DNA of 64,000 bases. Source: Chrysopilus asiliformis. Its lineage: Eukaryota; Arthropoda; Insecta; Diptera; Rhagionidae. A model generated the notes under the pieces. That model was not told the origin of the DNA. It saw nothing but the letters and a program-made list of their open reading frames with translations, and did no database searches. A program made the translations under genes and the position numbers. Shown piece by piece: positions 10,632 through 20,019 of this stretch; the first letter of the stretch is position 1; every line of letters starts with the position of its first letter. The stretch lies in NCBI GenBank assembly GCA_964034945.1, contig OZ035962.1, forward strand, positions 67,842,274 to 67,906,273, written 5' to 3'.

Positions 10632-11752
10632 CTGCCGCGTCTGAATTTTTGGTCCGTCAAGTGAAGGCGCGCTTTGCGAATTGGAGGTCCTGAAACAAAC
10701 TGGAAAAAAAGCTGGGATGACGCTGTTTTGCCAGCCGCTGGCTGCTGTTGGTTAGTAGCGCTGGCTAGTAGCAAAACATTGGTTTGACATTTGACTCTGG
10801 GAGATTTTCATGAATGATTCTGTCCAGTGCCGCATTTTTTACATTTAATATTTGGTCTGCGTTCCACTTTTCTTCCATGATACCGTGATATTATTTTCTT
10901 TTCTATAATAAAACATAACCAAAGCTATAATTGCCAATCTGGCAATTATTGAAAACCCGTATGGTGATTTAAGTGAACGGCGAACAGTTGTATCAAAATT
11001 CCACTTTGAAGTCAAACTTTCCTATATGATTTTTTTAAATTTATTCCAATCGGATTTTGATGTATGGGAGTTTTATGTAGAATCATATCCTAAATAAGTT
11101 TTGTTCTTGCACTTTTTTTGATAAGATGCACCGTTTTTGAGATATTCACAAAAAAAAGTTTTCATTCGTATGGGGGGTACCCCCCTAATGGTCCATTTTT
11201 GGTCATGAACGAATTTGGTCTCGCGTTATACGAAAAACGGATCTGCGCAAAATTTCAAATCTCTAGATCAATCCGTGCGCCCGCAATCCGCGCCACAGAC
11301 GGGCAGACAGACAGACGGACGGGCGGACGGACGGACATGCAAAAATTAATTATTTTAATCATTCTAAACACACTAGTGTAATTCATTTTTGTGTGTGATG
11401 ACGGGATCTTGGCGTTACAAACGGTAAGGCAAAGTTAATATACCCTTTGGTTTCACCATACGGGTATAAACACACAAATTTAAATAAATAAACGTAAAAT
11501 AACAATTTACAATAAACAAACTTTACCACTTAGGTATCAGACGCTGGCGAGTGTACAAAAGACTTTTGACAGCTCAGAAACCATGTGACAGGGTTACGTG
11601 ATCCCTAAAAGCGCTGGTCACTACTAAAATCATCACGCTGCTGCTGGTAATACCAACGCACTAGGGTTCACACGGCGCTGCTGAAACGGCTGCTAACAGT
11701 CAAACAGCCACTAGCGCTGGTAAAACAGCGTTGTGTGACCGCGGCATTAGGG
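10632..11752. mobile_element. TIR element with GCTGGTAAAACAGCG-type arms, host of a DINE-1-like copy
   Basis: The left part (TGCCGCGTCTGA, ACGCTGTTTTGCCAGC, GCGCTGGCTAGTAGC) and the right part (GCGCTGGTAAAACAGCGTTG, then TGACCGCGGCA) are inverted relatives. Between them sits the complete DINE-1-like copy at 10913-11470. Termini are approximate and the target duplication is unclear. Confidence 0.45.
10913..11470 (+). mobile_element. DINE-1-like (Helentron-type) non-autonomous element, full copy
   Basis: The best uninterrupted copy of the main family, 558 bases. It has a 5' end ACATAACCAAAGC followed by a perfect hairpin (TAATTGCCA ATC TGGCAATTA), a subterminal CCCGTATGGTGA, a central GACA/GACG run at 11298-11337, and a 3' end with TCACCATACGGGTATAAA. 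The 3' end can fold by ATATACCC with GGGTATA. Subterminal inverted repeats, a GTCY microsatellite and a 3' stem-loop match what is known of DINE-1 elements. Confidence 0.75.
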
Positions 11753-13529
11753 TATAAAAATATTATAAAATATATTGAATAAAAGATAGTTTTTTTTATC
11801 GAAATTTTTTAATTCATTTTTGTTTCCTTTTATAAATTAATATTTCTTTTTTTTTAATTACTTTTGTCTAGTTTGTTTGATGCGAGAATCGGGTAATAAA
11901 GAAAGGAAGATTTAGAGAGAAATTTGAAAATTTCTACCGATATGTTTATTTATTATTTCTCTCTATATGCTATTTTGACAATTTTTCTGCATTATTATTA
12001 TTATTAAATTTTATTTACAAATGTATAACGTTAATCTCTTAATTTCGCATCTAATTTATTCACATACGTATGTCTTTACTTCCAGATAATTGAAAAATAA
12101 GAAATTCTCATATTATTTTATTACCTTTCTTAATTAAACGCATTTATAAATCATTAATATGATTTTTTAGAAGGTATTTTCATTTCGTAATAAAAAATTT
12201 AGGATTAGAAAAATAGATATTTTATACTTAGTATTTTTAGTGTTTTTAATTTTTTATTAAATCATTTTTTACGTTTCTCTCAATATTAATGAATATAACG
12301 CATTAGTTTATTATATAAAAGTTTTTTTTTCGTATTAATTTCGACTCAAATGTGTAAAATAAAGCTTTTAAACATGTTAAAAAACATAGAATAGAATATC
12401 AAGTTTTATGAAAGAATAGGATTAGGCAAGTATTGTTAAACATAATGTGAAGTAAAAGTTATTTATGACTTACATAAATATTATTATGTTATAAATGCTG
12501 TATAGAAAAAATATGTTAATAAAAATTAAAAAAAAAAAATATTAACTACTCGTATATAAAAAAAGAGATATAAATCTTAGGGACAATAGTTGCGTTTTTC
12601 TTTAGTCAATTTAATATTATTATTTCTATGTATTTTTAGATTTATTTAAAGTTATTTCTCCCTTTCAACTTAATTACAACATTATCTTACAATTTATTCT
12701 TACATGTATAAAATTTCTAGCACACTAGTGTTGATCATCAGTCGGATTCTAAATAACACATTTTAATAAATATTTTCACTTGATTTTTCAATTATTTTCT
12801 TCTATTTTTGTTTTTATTCGATTTTAAGTAAATAGGTTCGATGAAATACGCTAAAATCAATCAATTTATATGTATTTGAATGTAAAATACAAAATATAGC
12901 TGCAATATTTGTTCGAATTTTATCTTTTAGAATAATTAAAAATCATTTCTATATCATATTTAAATGCAAGTTTCGATCAAATTAAAGTAAATGCAGTTTT
13001 TGAATACTCAAATAAAGCATAATGAGAATTCTATTGTATATAAAGTTTCATTGAAATGAAAATCTGCGGAAAGATCTTAAGGGATTCTTTAGCTTTCCAA
13101 ATGAAAATAGGAATCGAAAGAGAGCAAATATATGTAGTATAATTGAATAGAAACCTTCTCTAGCAAATTGTAACTATTTCAACTAATTATTATAATAAAA
13201 ATGAACTAAATAACTTAGTCTAAGAACAATCATATATATTGCATTGGATTTTTTTTTATTAATATTAATAATTCAATCAAAAAAAAAAAATTAAAAAGCA
13301 CTAGTATTAATATAATTAAAAAGCGTTTTGGGTTAATTTTTGAAGACCGAGCGTAAAATTACAATTTCGAACTTACAAGAATTAATATTATTACAAACTA
13401 AGTAGTATAATTAAAATCGTATAAAAAAGACACCGTATTTCGCCTCAACTGGATGACGTTTGTAAAGATTTTCAATTAAATAATTAAATGCTATCTTATG
13501 CAAATGATATATGCCAAGTATTCTGTATG
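11753..13529 (-). other. Probable 3' UTR / AT-rich downstream flank of the cadherin gene
   Basis: About 1.8 kb of very AT-rich, single-copy-looking DNA directly downstream of the cadherin stop codon. It contains none of the repeat families that fill the introns and no believable reading frame. Several minus-strand AATAAA-type signals (TTTATT on the plus strand) occur, for example near 12008 and 12119, so the cleavage site cannot be chosen. Absence of transposon insertions next to dense insertions on both sides fits a selected 3' UTR. This is inference from position. Confidence 0.5.
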
Positions 13530-13792
13530 TCAAACATCCGTTTGATGTACACTATTTGTCCAATTCGCGTTTTTATTACCTACGATTCCTGATCCTTTGG
13601 GTGCATTTGATATATGATGCAGTGATGTTGCAGCCCCACCACCACTACCACCACCAGAAAGTAGTCCTGGCGAAGTCTCATCAAATTCTGAATCGTCTAT
13701 CTCACACAATTGCGTTGATAAATCGCTATTGGAGCCACTGGGATGATGATGACGATGATGATAATTTCCCAACAGTGAACTGTTTTCACCAC
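13530..13792 (-). CDS. kug: Fat-like cadherin, last coding exon with PDZ-binding C-terminus
   Basis: Acceptor TAATTGCAG precedes 13792; the exon opens with two bases completing Gly and runs 87 further codons to a TGA at 13530-13532. The sequence reads GGENSSLLGNYHHRHHHPSG (a His-rich run from a GAT/CAT repeat), then DLSTQLCEIDDSEFDETSPG, a GGGSGGG linker, and ends in NWTNSVHQTDV. The last four residues QTDV fit the class I PDZ ligand S/T-x-hydrophobic, comparable with the PDZ ligand known at the end of vertebrate FAT1. Downstream sequence is long, AT-rich and repeat-free, consistent with a 3' UTR. Confidence 0.9.
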
Positions 13793-14167
13793 CTGCAATT
13801 ACAAATAAAAAGAGTAAGTTTTAATCTCACGGATAAAATTGAAATTTATTTTGATTTTGTATAACTACGCTAGATGGGAAATTTTCTAGATGACGAAAAA
13901 TAAACTCTAATTACAATTGAACCGGCGTTTCTTATGTGTAATCTAAATATTTTCTCTATATAAATATATAAGTATACAAATTGCTATGTCTGTCTGCTTG
14001 TATGTCTAAGCTTGGCTCGAAAATCACTGGGGGGATTTTCAGGCGATTTTTGCTTGCATGTAACTGCTCCCAGTCTCCCTCTTCCGCAATTACATTTCTA
14101 CACTTCTTGTAAAGTCAGTCAACGGAATTACCGGCAATTGGCTTAACCAAATTAGCAGAAAATATAT
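13793..14167. other. Cadherin intron sequence, nothing recognised
   Basis: Part of the last intron between the final exon and the nested transposon cluster. AT-rich, no repeat family or gene seen. Confidence 0.4.
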
Positions 14168-14271
14168 AAAGGGTCTTTCAATAAGGACGCTCGAATTTTA
14201 AATTTAATAAAATAAGTTGTATGTGAGATATTCACTCAATTTTTTTTTGGTTTGAAAGAATATTTTTTGCA

Positions 14272-14452
14272 TTAAGTATGGAATAAAACGTCATTCAAAT
14301 GTCCACCGCGGCTTTGCTTGGTGTCACGTATTTGGGAGGTCCAATTTTCAATGACTTTGTCGTATAAATCTGGCTGAATTTCCTGGATGTCGTTCGTTAT
14401 GTTGGCTTTGAGGGCATCAATTGTTTGCGGTTTATTCGCATAGACCTGCGAT
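14272..14452 (-). pseudogene. Transposase relic of layer 1, C-terminus
   Basis: Minus-strand reading from the insertion point: KSQVYANKPQTIDALKANIT, IQPDLYDKVIENWTSQI and TKQSRGGHLNDVLFHT followed by a stop at 14272. This is the standard C-terminus of the transposase type (KxxVYxxKPxTIDxLKxNI ... RGGHLxDxxFHT). The same C-terminus occurs in the element at 22539-23108, there as a plus-strand frame. Confidence 0.72.
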
Positions 14453-15353
14453 TTAACACGTTGGCTACCATGTGAGTCACCGGTGTACACACACTATTGT
14501 CATTACCGTCAGTTTCTCAAGTTCCATGGTTGAGTGCAGTCGCTCGTGCGGTACAAAGGGGGTTTTTTTTTGTGGAGCATGGAGTTCGTTTTTGTCTGTA
14601 CACCTAATTCTGTTTTTACACGAACTTTTTTTACACGATTTTGATTTAACACGAATTGAAAAAAAAAATTGATTCTCTTTTTCCTCGAGTTTTTTTGATT
14701 TAACACGAACGACCCCAATTCTAAGATTTTTTTTGCGTATGTATTATTTTTCTCCCAACCCCACCATCACTCAGCTTCACAATTCGTCTCGTTACATTTG
14801 CAATTTCTATTTGTGGGGAATTCCCCGAATTATGTAACCTCAATTCGTTTTGCCTGCGTTTCGAGTTTGGTGCTAAAAGTGACAGGTGCCAAATTAATAG
14901 ACATAACAAAAGCTATAATTGCCAATGTGGCAATTATTGAAAAACCGTATAGTGATTTAAGTGAACAGCGAACAGTTGTATCAAAATTCCACTTTAAAGT
15001 CAAACTTTCCAATAAGATTTTTTTAAATTTATTCCAATCGGATTTTGATGTATGGGAGTTTTATGTAGAATCATATCCTAAATAACTTTTGTTCTTGCAC
15101 TTTTTTGATAAGATGCACCGTTTTTGAGATATTCACAAAAAACGATTTCGTTCGTATGGGGGGTACCCCCCCTAATGGTCCATTTTTGCCCATTAATGAA
15201 CTTAGCCTCACATTTTACGAAAAACGGATCTGTGCAAAATTTCAAGTCTCTAGCTCAATCCGTGCCCCCGCAATTCGCGCCACAGACAGACGGACGGACA
15301 TGCAGAAATTAATTATTTTTATACCCGTATGGTGAAACCAAAGGGTATATTAA

Positions 15354-15910
15354 TGGTTCAACCACAATTGGGGCGGCAAGCGGCAACGGCGACGGCGGGC
15401 GGCATGGCGCCGCCACACATAGCGCCGAGCCAGCTACAATGATAGCGGCACCGTCGGCATATGCTTATGTAAAAATTGAAACATCAAAACTTATTTAATT
15501 CGTCCGCTACTTCACTCCATTTATTTTCCTTGATGTCTATCCTTTTATATTGAGGATGGGCCAAATCGTAGAGCATTGGATTTCTTTCACGAACTCGATT
15601 AATTTTTTCTCCGTTGTCGGCATCTTGCGAAATCAAAATGTCAAAAAAACTGCATAGAATGTGGCGCCGAATGTGGTGGTTGTCACAAAACAACGAAGAA
15701 AAATCGGCATAGAATGTGGCGCCGAATGTGGTGGTTTTCATAAAACATTTTGGGCGGCGGCGGCAAGTTTGACTTGGATTCAAACTCGGCGGCGACGGAA
15801 AAAGTGCGCTGCCGTTGCCGCTGTATTGTAGCAGCTCTAGTTGCGCTACGTAAGTGCAAAAAAAATGCCGCCCGCCGCTGCCGCTTGCCGCCCCAATTGT
15901 GGTTGAACCA
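15354..15910 (-). mobile_element. Layer 6 of nest: PIF/Harbinger-type element with MADF fragment
   Basis: The target in other copies reads GGTATATTAACTTTGCC. Here TAA is duplicated (15351-15353 and 15911-15913). The inverted repeat TGGTTCAACCACAATTGGGG continues with GCGGCAAGCGGCA. Length 557 bases, markedly GC-rich compared with its surroundings. An internal direct duplication (GAATGTGGCGCCGAATGTGG, at about 15657 and 15712) is present. It encodes part of a MADF domain on the minus strand. Confidence 0.8.
15484..15620 (-). pseudogene. MADF-domain fragment in Harbinger-type element
   Basis: Minus-strand reading gives INRVRERNPMLYDLAHPQYK followed by RIDIKENKWSEVADELN and a stop. This is the first half of a MADF (Myb/SANT-like) DNA-binding domain: L/I..V...P.LYD..HP.YK......WxEIA. 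PIF/Harbinger transposons are known to encode a Myb/MADF-like protein next to the transposase, so this is the expected cargo in a deletion derivative. Confidence 0.65.
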
Positions 15911-16588
15911 TAACTTTGCCTTACCGTTTGTAACGCCAAGATCCCGTCATCACACATAAAAATGAATTACACCAGTGTGTTTAGAATGATAAAAAAAATT
16001 GAATTTAGCATGTCCGTCCGTCTGTCTGTCCGTCTGTCTGTCCGTCTGTCTGTCCGTCTGTCTGTCCGTCTGTCTGTCCGTCCGTCTGTGGCGCGGATTG
16101 CGGGCGCACGGATTGAGCTAGAGACTTGAAATTTTGCGCAGATCCGTTTTTCGTAAAATGCGAGGCTAAGTTCGTTAATGGGCAAAAATGGACCATTAGG
16201 GGGGGTACCCCCCATACGAACGAAAACAGTTTTTGTGAATATCTCGAAAACGGTGCATCTTATCAAAAAAGTCTAAGAACAAAAGTTATTTAGGATATGA
16301 TTCTACATAAAACTCCTATACATCAAAATCCGATTGGAATAAATTTTAAAAAATCTTATTGGAAAGTTTGACTTCAAAGTGGGATTTTGGTACAACTGTT
16401 CGAATTTTGATACGAATATCACCATACGGGTTTTCAATAATTGCCAGATTGGCAATTATAGCTTTTGTTATGTTTATCATTCTAAACACACTGGTGTAAT
16501 TCATTTTTGTGTGTGATGACGAGATCTTGGCGTTACAAACGGTAAGGCAAAGTTAATATACCCTTTGGTTTCACCATACGGGTATAAA

Positions 16589-16683
16589 AAGAAAAGGAAA
16601 GCGATTTCTTTAGATATTAAAATTCAAATTTTAGATCGTCTTGCCACTGGACAAGGTGCGACGTCTGTTTTGGTAATTTTTTA
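16589..16683 (+). pseudogene. CENP-B/Tigger N-terminal HTH fragment
   Basis: Reads KRKAISLDIKIQILDRLATG followed by QGATSVLVIF and a stop. KRKxISLxxKxxILDRLxxGxxxTxV is the start of the CENP-B N-terminal (psq-like) DNA-binding domain of pogo/Tigger transposases. It lies inside the layer-3 element just after the DINE-1-like insertion, so the superfamily call from the TA-flanked ends is independently supported. Confidence 0.65.
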
Positions 16684-16920
16684 GGTCCGGAACCATCGTC
16701 CGGAACCAATCTTCTATTTTTCCATATATGCAATGTCTTTTTTTACACGAATTTTTTTTACACGTACTGTTCGGGAACGTATCTATCGTGTAAAAACAGA
16801 ATTAGGTGTATTGATCTTGTGTTCACTGGTGACTCACAAAGTACAGAAATGATTTTTGCGTTTTTTCCCAGTGTATACTAGCGGAGTAAGCGTTTTTTTG
16901 GCTGGTGGCCAACGTGTTAA

Positions 16921-17390
16921 GATAGCCGCAAAGGAAGCAGTCTAAAGGCGTTAAATCGCACGATCTCGGTGGCCAGTTCACGTCACCGTCATACCCGCAA
17001 ATCGCTCGTGCAGAATGTTAATCGTAGAATACGCTGTGTGGCATGTAGCGCCGTCCTGTTGGAACCACATGTTGTCGGTATCCATACCACCCAGTTTAGG
17101 CCACAAGAAATTACTTGTCATCGATCTGTAGCGCTCGCCGTTGAGGGTTATGGCAATGCCAGTTTCGTTTTGGAAGAAGTACGGACCGAAAGGCCAAGTT
17201 CTTGTGAATGACGATAAATTGACTGCTTCGGGTTTTCCCGTACACTCTCAGACAGGGCAGCGATGTTTTCGACATACCTAGCGTTTTTGTAACGTACGGG
17301 TGTTGGCTGATTATTTATCGAACCAGTTGACTCGAATTTGGCCACCAAACGTCGAATAGTCGACTAGGCAAAACGGTTGTGGCGAGGATA
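16921..17390 (-). pseudogene. Transposase relic of layer 1, HTH plus central DDE region
   Basis: Minus-strand text reads RRLVAKFESTGSINNQPTPV, NIAALSESVRENPKQSIYRH and SQELGLSVRTSS, the second helix-turn-helix region of an insect Tc1/mariner-type transposase. After an internal deletion it continues FFQNETGIAITLNGERYRSM and DNMWFQQDGATCHTA with the second catalytic Asp. The deletion joins the two parts at the same place (SSKTKLALP/SSNTKLALP) as in the copy at 1-503, so both may descend from one deleted master copy. Confidence 0.7.
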
Positions 17391-17395
17391 AAAAT

Positions 17396-17849
17396 CAGAT
17401 TCGATTCAACTTCTTACGGCGGCAAACTGGGTCGGATTGATTGTATACAGAAGCATAGGGTGCTATGAGTTTAAAATTTGAATTGTCGCCGTAAATGTTG
17501 TGTCGGATCAATTGTATTCCGGCCTTTATGTATGATGAAAGTTGGAGACAATAAAATTTTCTTGACTTTTGTCTTTTAATGGAAATCCACATCTCAAACT
17601 GTTATCGAGATATTGCTTTATTTAAAAAAAAAAACAGTTTTTGGCAACTATCTCGAAAACTAACGGTTTTTATGAGGTTCAATGTATGATGCGAATGAAA
17701 GACAATAACTTTTTTCACAATTTTGTCTTCACCGTTATCAGATATCTTTTACGATTTTGTATAAGAAAGTCATGTTCTGTTCACATCAAATATTTTTGAG
17801 TTAAAAATGGGTTTTTTTATTGAGTGGAAAATTTTATAAACAGTACCAG
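17396..17849. repeat. Decayed repeat including inverted part of the third family
   Basis: 17510-17660 carries, in opposite orientation, phrases of the repeat at 9565 and 37720 (GACAATAAAATTTTCTTGAC, GGAAATCCACATC). It then runs into 'ACTATCTCGAAAACTAACGG' text shared with 47375. No gene. Confidence 0.35.
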
Positions 17850-18545
17850 GAAGACCGAGCCATGCTCGGCGACCTCAAAATCCTACTTTTGCTGATTTTT
17901 GGGGAAAAACTAAATTCACGTTATCTTTACAGAGCTTTTCCAGAGTTTTAAAAATCCCGACCTAGAAAGCTAGAACTTACCCGGCCCTTACACGCGTCTG
18001 TAGAGCTGGCACAGTCGCTGACACAGTCTCGTGTAAATGCACTGACTGCCAGTTCGCTAAATGTATTTTAATTCGTTGTCAGTAATTTGACATTTGAAGT
18101 CTGTGCTACTGACAGACTTTATAGTCGCGTGTAAGGGCCGGGTAAAACTAACGCGCGATAACAAAATTTCATAGAAATCGATTGAGTGGTCATTGAGTAA
18201 TCGCTGTCACCGATTTTTGAAACGTTGTTTTGAGACACCAGGTGAGGGTTATCGAGGGGAGGGAAAAGTCAGGTTTGTAGTGGAAAAATCGAAAGCCCTT
18301 AGCCCGCTTAGTCATACTGTAAAGTTTCATTAAGATCGGACCACCCAATTCGAAGGTAACAGGCGAGGGGTATCGAAGGGGAATTTTCTCAGGGGTGAGA
18401 CCTATCTAGATCGATTTCTTGTCCCCGAAAATCCCTAACCTCCAAGTCTCGTGAAAATCGTTAGGCGGGGTTTCGAGATCGTTTGTGCAGACAGACAGAA
18501 GACAGACAGACAGACAGACAGACGTTCCTCGTATTATATTATAGG
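17850..18545 (+). mobile_element. DINE-1-like repeat, second family
   Basis: Starts at CAGGAAGACCGAGCCATGCT with a GAGCCATGCTCGG palindrome and ends TCGTATTATATTATAGGATA after a (GACA) run at 18490-18522. The same tail occurs at 7455-7503. Interrupted by a 163-base MITE at 17980-18142. The combination of a palindromic head, GACA run and AT-rich end again resembles DINE-type elements, but the sequence is unrelated to the main family. Confidence 0.55.
17980..18142. mobile_element. Short PIF/Harbinger-like MITE
   Basis: Ends CCCGGCCCTTACACGCG and CGCGTGTAAGGGCCGGG are perfect inverted repeats of 17 bases. The empty site is seen inverted at 7300-7320 (GAACTAAAACTAACGC on the matching strand). 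Flanks are TTA and TAA, consistent with a TAA 3-base duplication with one change. Length 163 bases, no gene. GC-rich ends stand out from the context. Confidence 0.65.
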
Positions 18546-19781
18546 ATACTTTAGGATACACTTAACATACAAGTTTATCAAGAACGTAGCTTCATACAGT
18601 TTTCTTTAAATTCGATACGTTCACAAGAAAATTTCCCAGTACGGAAATTCTTCCTACAACCGAGTTTTGTTACAGGTATAATTTTTTTTATACTTTTTGG
18701 AAACATAGTGAACCGATTAAATTTCTCTGTGTTCATTTGACTAGATATCGCATGGGAATTCCCACCGTCAAATGAAAATGTTTAAATATAGCGTTTTCAT
18801 CATGGTATCCCACATCAAATGTTTATTTAAAACGTTTCTCTGTAAATGCATTTTAAATTATCTTATAGTGAAATTTAAAGGAACTTGTAACATTTCAACA
18901 AAACTAAATTTATTACAATATTAAATTCCCGCAGAAACTCTTTATGTGGTATTTCATAACGAGCGAAAAATGTATGCTCTGGTTATTTCGATGTAGATAA
19001 AAAACAGGCTATATTTGCAGAATCTTAGATCTTTTGAAACTTTCTTTTTAAACAGTTTGATATCATTTTTCGGTTTTCGTTTATTTATTTTTCTTCGCGT
19101 TTTGTGTATCGAAAGAATACGCGTGACGTTCCAAAGATTTATTTTTGTTGCTTTCATACACAGCATTAAGATAAATCCAAGGAAAAGTTTCTTTACATGC
19201 TCACAATAAAAAAGTAGGAACATTGGGAGCCAAAATGCTTCCAATGTTTATTTACTGTTTAAACTTTTAAGAGTTTTATAGATTCAACGACAGATACAAA
19301 ATCAATTGGAAATTTGATACTGAAATACGAATTGGTTTTAAGTAAATTCGATAAGAGTTTCTCGTGGGAAAATACAGCAGGCATTCAAAATGTATTATAA
19401 AAATTTTGATATTTTGAATTCCCGATAAAATCTTTTATAGTACAACATTTTCCATGAAAATAATTTTTTCTTCATATATTTATACAAAAAAGTTTGTTTT
19501 CATATTATGTTATTGGAACATATTTTGGATTTGTTTTTACGTTAAAAGGAAAACATCTAAAAAGCATTAATTCGTAGAAAATTATCCAAAAATAAGAATT
19601 CAATTATGATTATAATGTAATTCGATTTACGCGCATGTAAACTCGTAAGTTTTACTATATTTTCTCTTGGGATAAGTTATATCCATAAAATTCACAATTT
19701 AAAACATCAAATTGACATTTTTGCACATAAAATTCAACATTCTACAAATCAAATACACCCCCCAATTCTAGGTAACAGATG
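18546..19781. other. Intron sequence, nothing recognised
   Basis: Over 1.2 kb of AT-rich cadherin intron without paired repeats, known repeat families or coding signatures. Confidence 0.4.
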
Positions 19782-19785
19782 TTAA

Positions 19786-20019
19786 CACGTTGACGGACAG
19801 TTGCGGCTATAGCCGTCAAGTTCAAGTTCACTATGTGACATGACGGCAATAGCCGTCCAATACGAAACGGTCGTTTTTAGACACTGCGGCTGTAGCAGCA
19901 CAAATGTGCATTTACCAGCGTACAAGTAGAAGCCTAGTGTCAATTTTCGAATTTCACTTGTTTCTACTGTCGAATTTCACTTGTTCGAATTTCACTTGTT
20001 TCTACTGTCCGTCAACGTG
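19786..20019. mobile_element. TTAA-flanked MITE, CACGTTGACGGACAGT terminus
   Basis: TTAA at 19782-19785 and 20020-20023. A perfect 16-base inverted repeat, CACGTTGACGGACAGT. Contains two copies of a palindromic core (GGCTATAGCCGTC and GACGGCAATAGCCGTC) and a direct repeat TTCGAATTTCACTTGTTTCT near the right end. 234 bases, non-coding. Confidence 0.75.

Larger units (their letters stand above)
15318..16473 (-). mobile_element. Layer 5 of nest: DINE-1-like copy in inverse orientation
   Basis: A minus-oriented copy running from ATACCCGTATGGTGAAACC at 15321 to GCTTTTGTTATG at 16472, inserted in the layer-4 copy. It carries the longest GTCY run in the window, GTCC/GTCT from 16013 to 16087. Its ends, seen inside a known target, define the family's termini: either TTTAT duplicated (5 bases) or a clean insertion between two T residues, which cannot be told apart in this T-run. 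Confidence 0.75.
14901..16587 (+). mobile_element. Layer 4 of nest: DINE-1-like copy
   Basis: The 5' end ACATAACAAAAGC and hairpin lie at 14901, the 3' end ACGGGTATAAA at 16587. It is broken after AATTAATTATTTTT (15317) and resumes at ATCATTCTAAACACACTGG (16478). Joining the halves gives the normal family sequence. Confidence 0.75.
14601..16808 (+). mobile_element. Layer 3 of nest: Tigger/pogo-type element
   Basis: TA at 14599-14600 and 16809-16810. The ends CACCTAATTCTGTTTTTACA and TGTAAAAACAGAATTAGGTG are perfect inverted repeats over 23 bases. The pre-insertion site (GTCTG-TA-TTGATC) is seen uninterrupted in the relative at 57048-57283. The element retains a CENP-B-type helix-turn-helix fragment at 16589-16683 and is interrupted by the DINE-1-like copy. 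Confidence 0.75.
14457..16916. mobile_element. Layer 2 of nest: TTAA-flanked MITE, CACGTTGGCTACCA terminus
   Basis: TTAA on both sides (14453-14456 and 16917-16920). The left end is CACGTTGGCTACCATG, the right end GCTGGTGGCCAACGTG. The undisturbed relative at 57048-57283 is only 236 bases, so almost all of this 2.46-kb span is the nested material from 14601 to 16808. The TTAA target splits the layer-1 transposase. Confidence 0.75.
14168..17395 (-). mobile_element. Layer 1 of nest: Tc1/mariner-like transposon
   Basis: Its lower end is GGGTCTTTCAATAAGGACGC at 14168, the inverted match of 481-503. The transposase relic runs on the minus strand in two pieces, 16921-17390 (5' part) and 14272-14452 (3' part), separated by the TTAA element at 14457-16916. 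The upper end near 17395 is not resolved. This is the oldest layer of a six-deep nest. Confidence 0.7.

Noticed and set aside
11118..11381. Repeated small 'proteins' beginning MIRCTVFEIFTK
   Set aside because: The same frame recurs in every DINE-1-like copy because the repeat itself is conserved; the interior is a GACR microsatellite, not a coding domain.
13511..13864. 117-codon plus-strand frame over the last cadherin exon
   Set aside because: Shadow of the real minus-strand exon, which has correct splice sites and phase.
15484..15957. 157-codon minus-strand frame as a single gene
   Set aside because: Only about 45 residues at its C-terminal end resemble a MADF domain; the rest reads through the MITE terminus and the neighbouring DINE-1-like copy.
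16013..16087. GTCC/GTCT array that looks like a short-period repeat locus
   Set aside because: It is the variable GTCY microsatellite inside a DINE-1-like copy, present in the sister copies; not a CRISPR or independent satellite.
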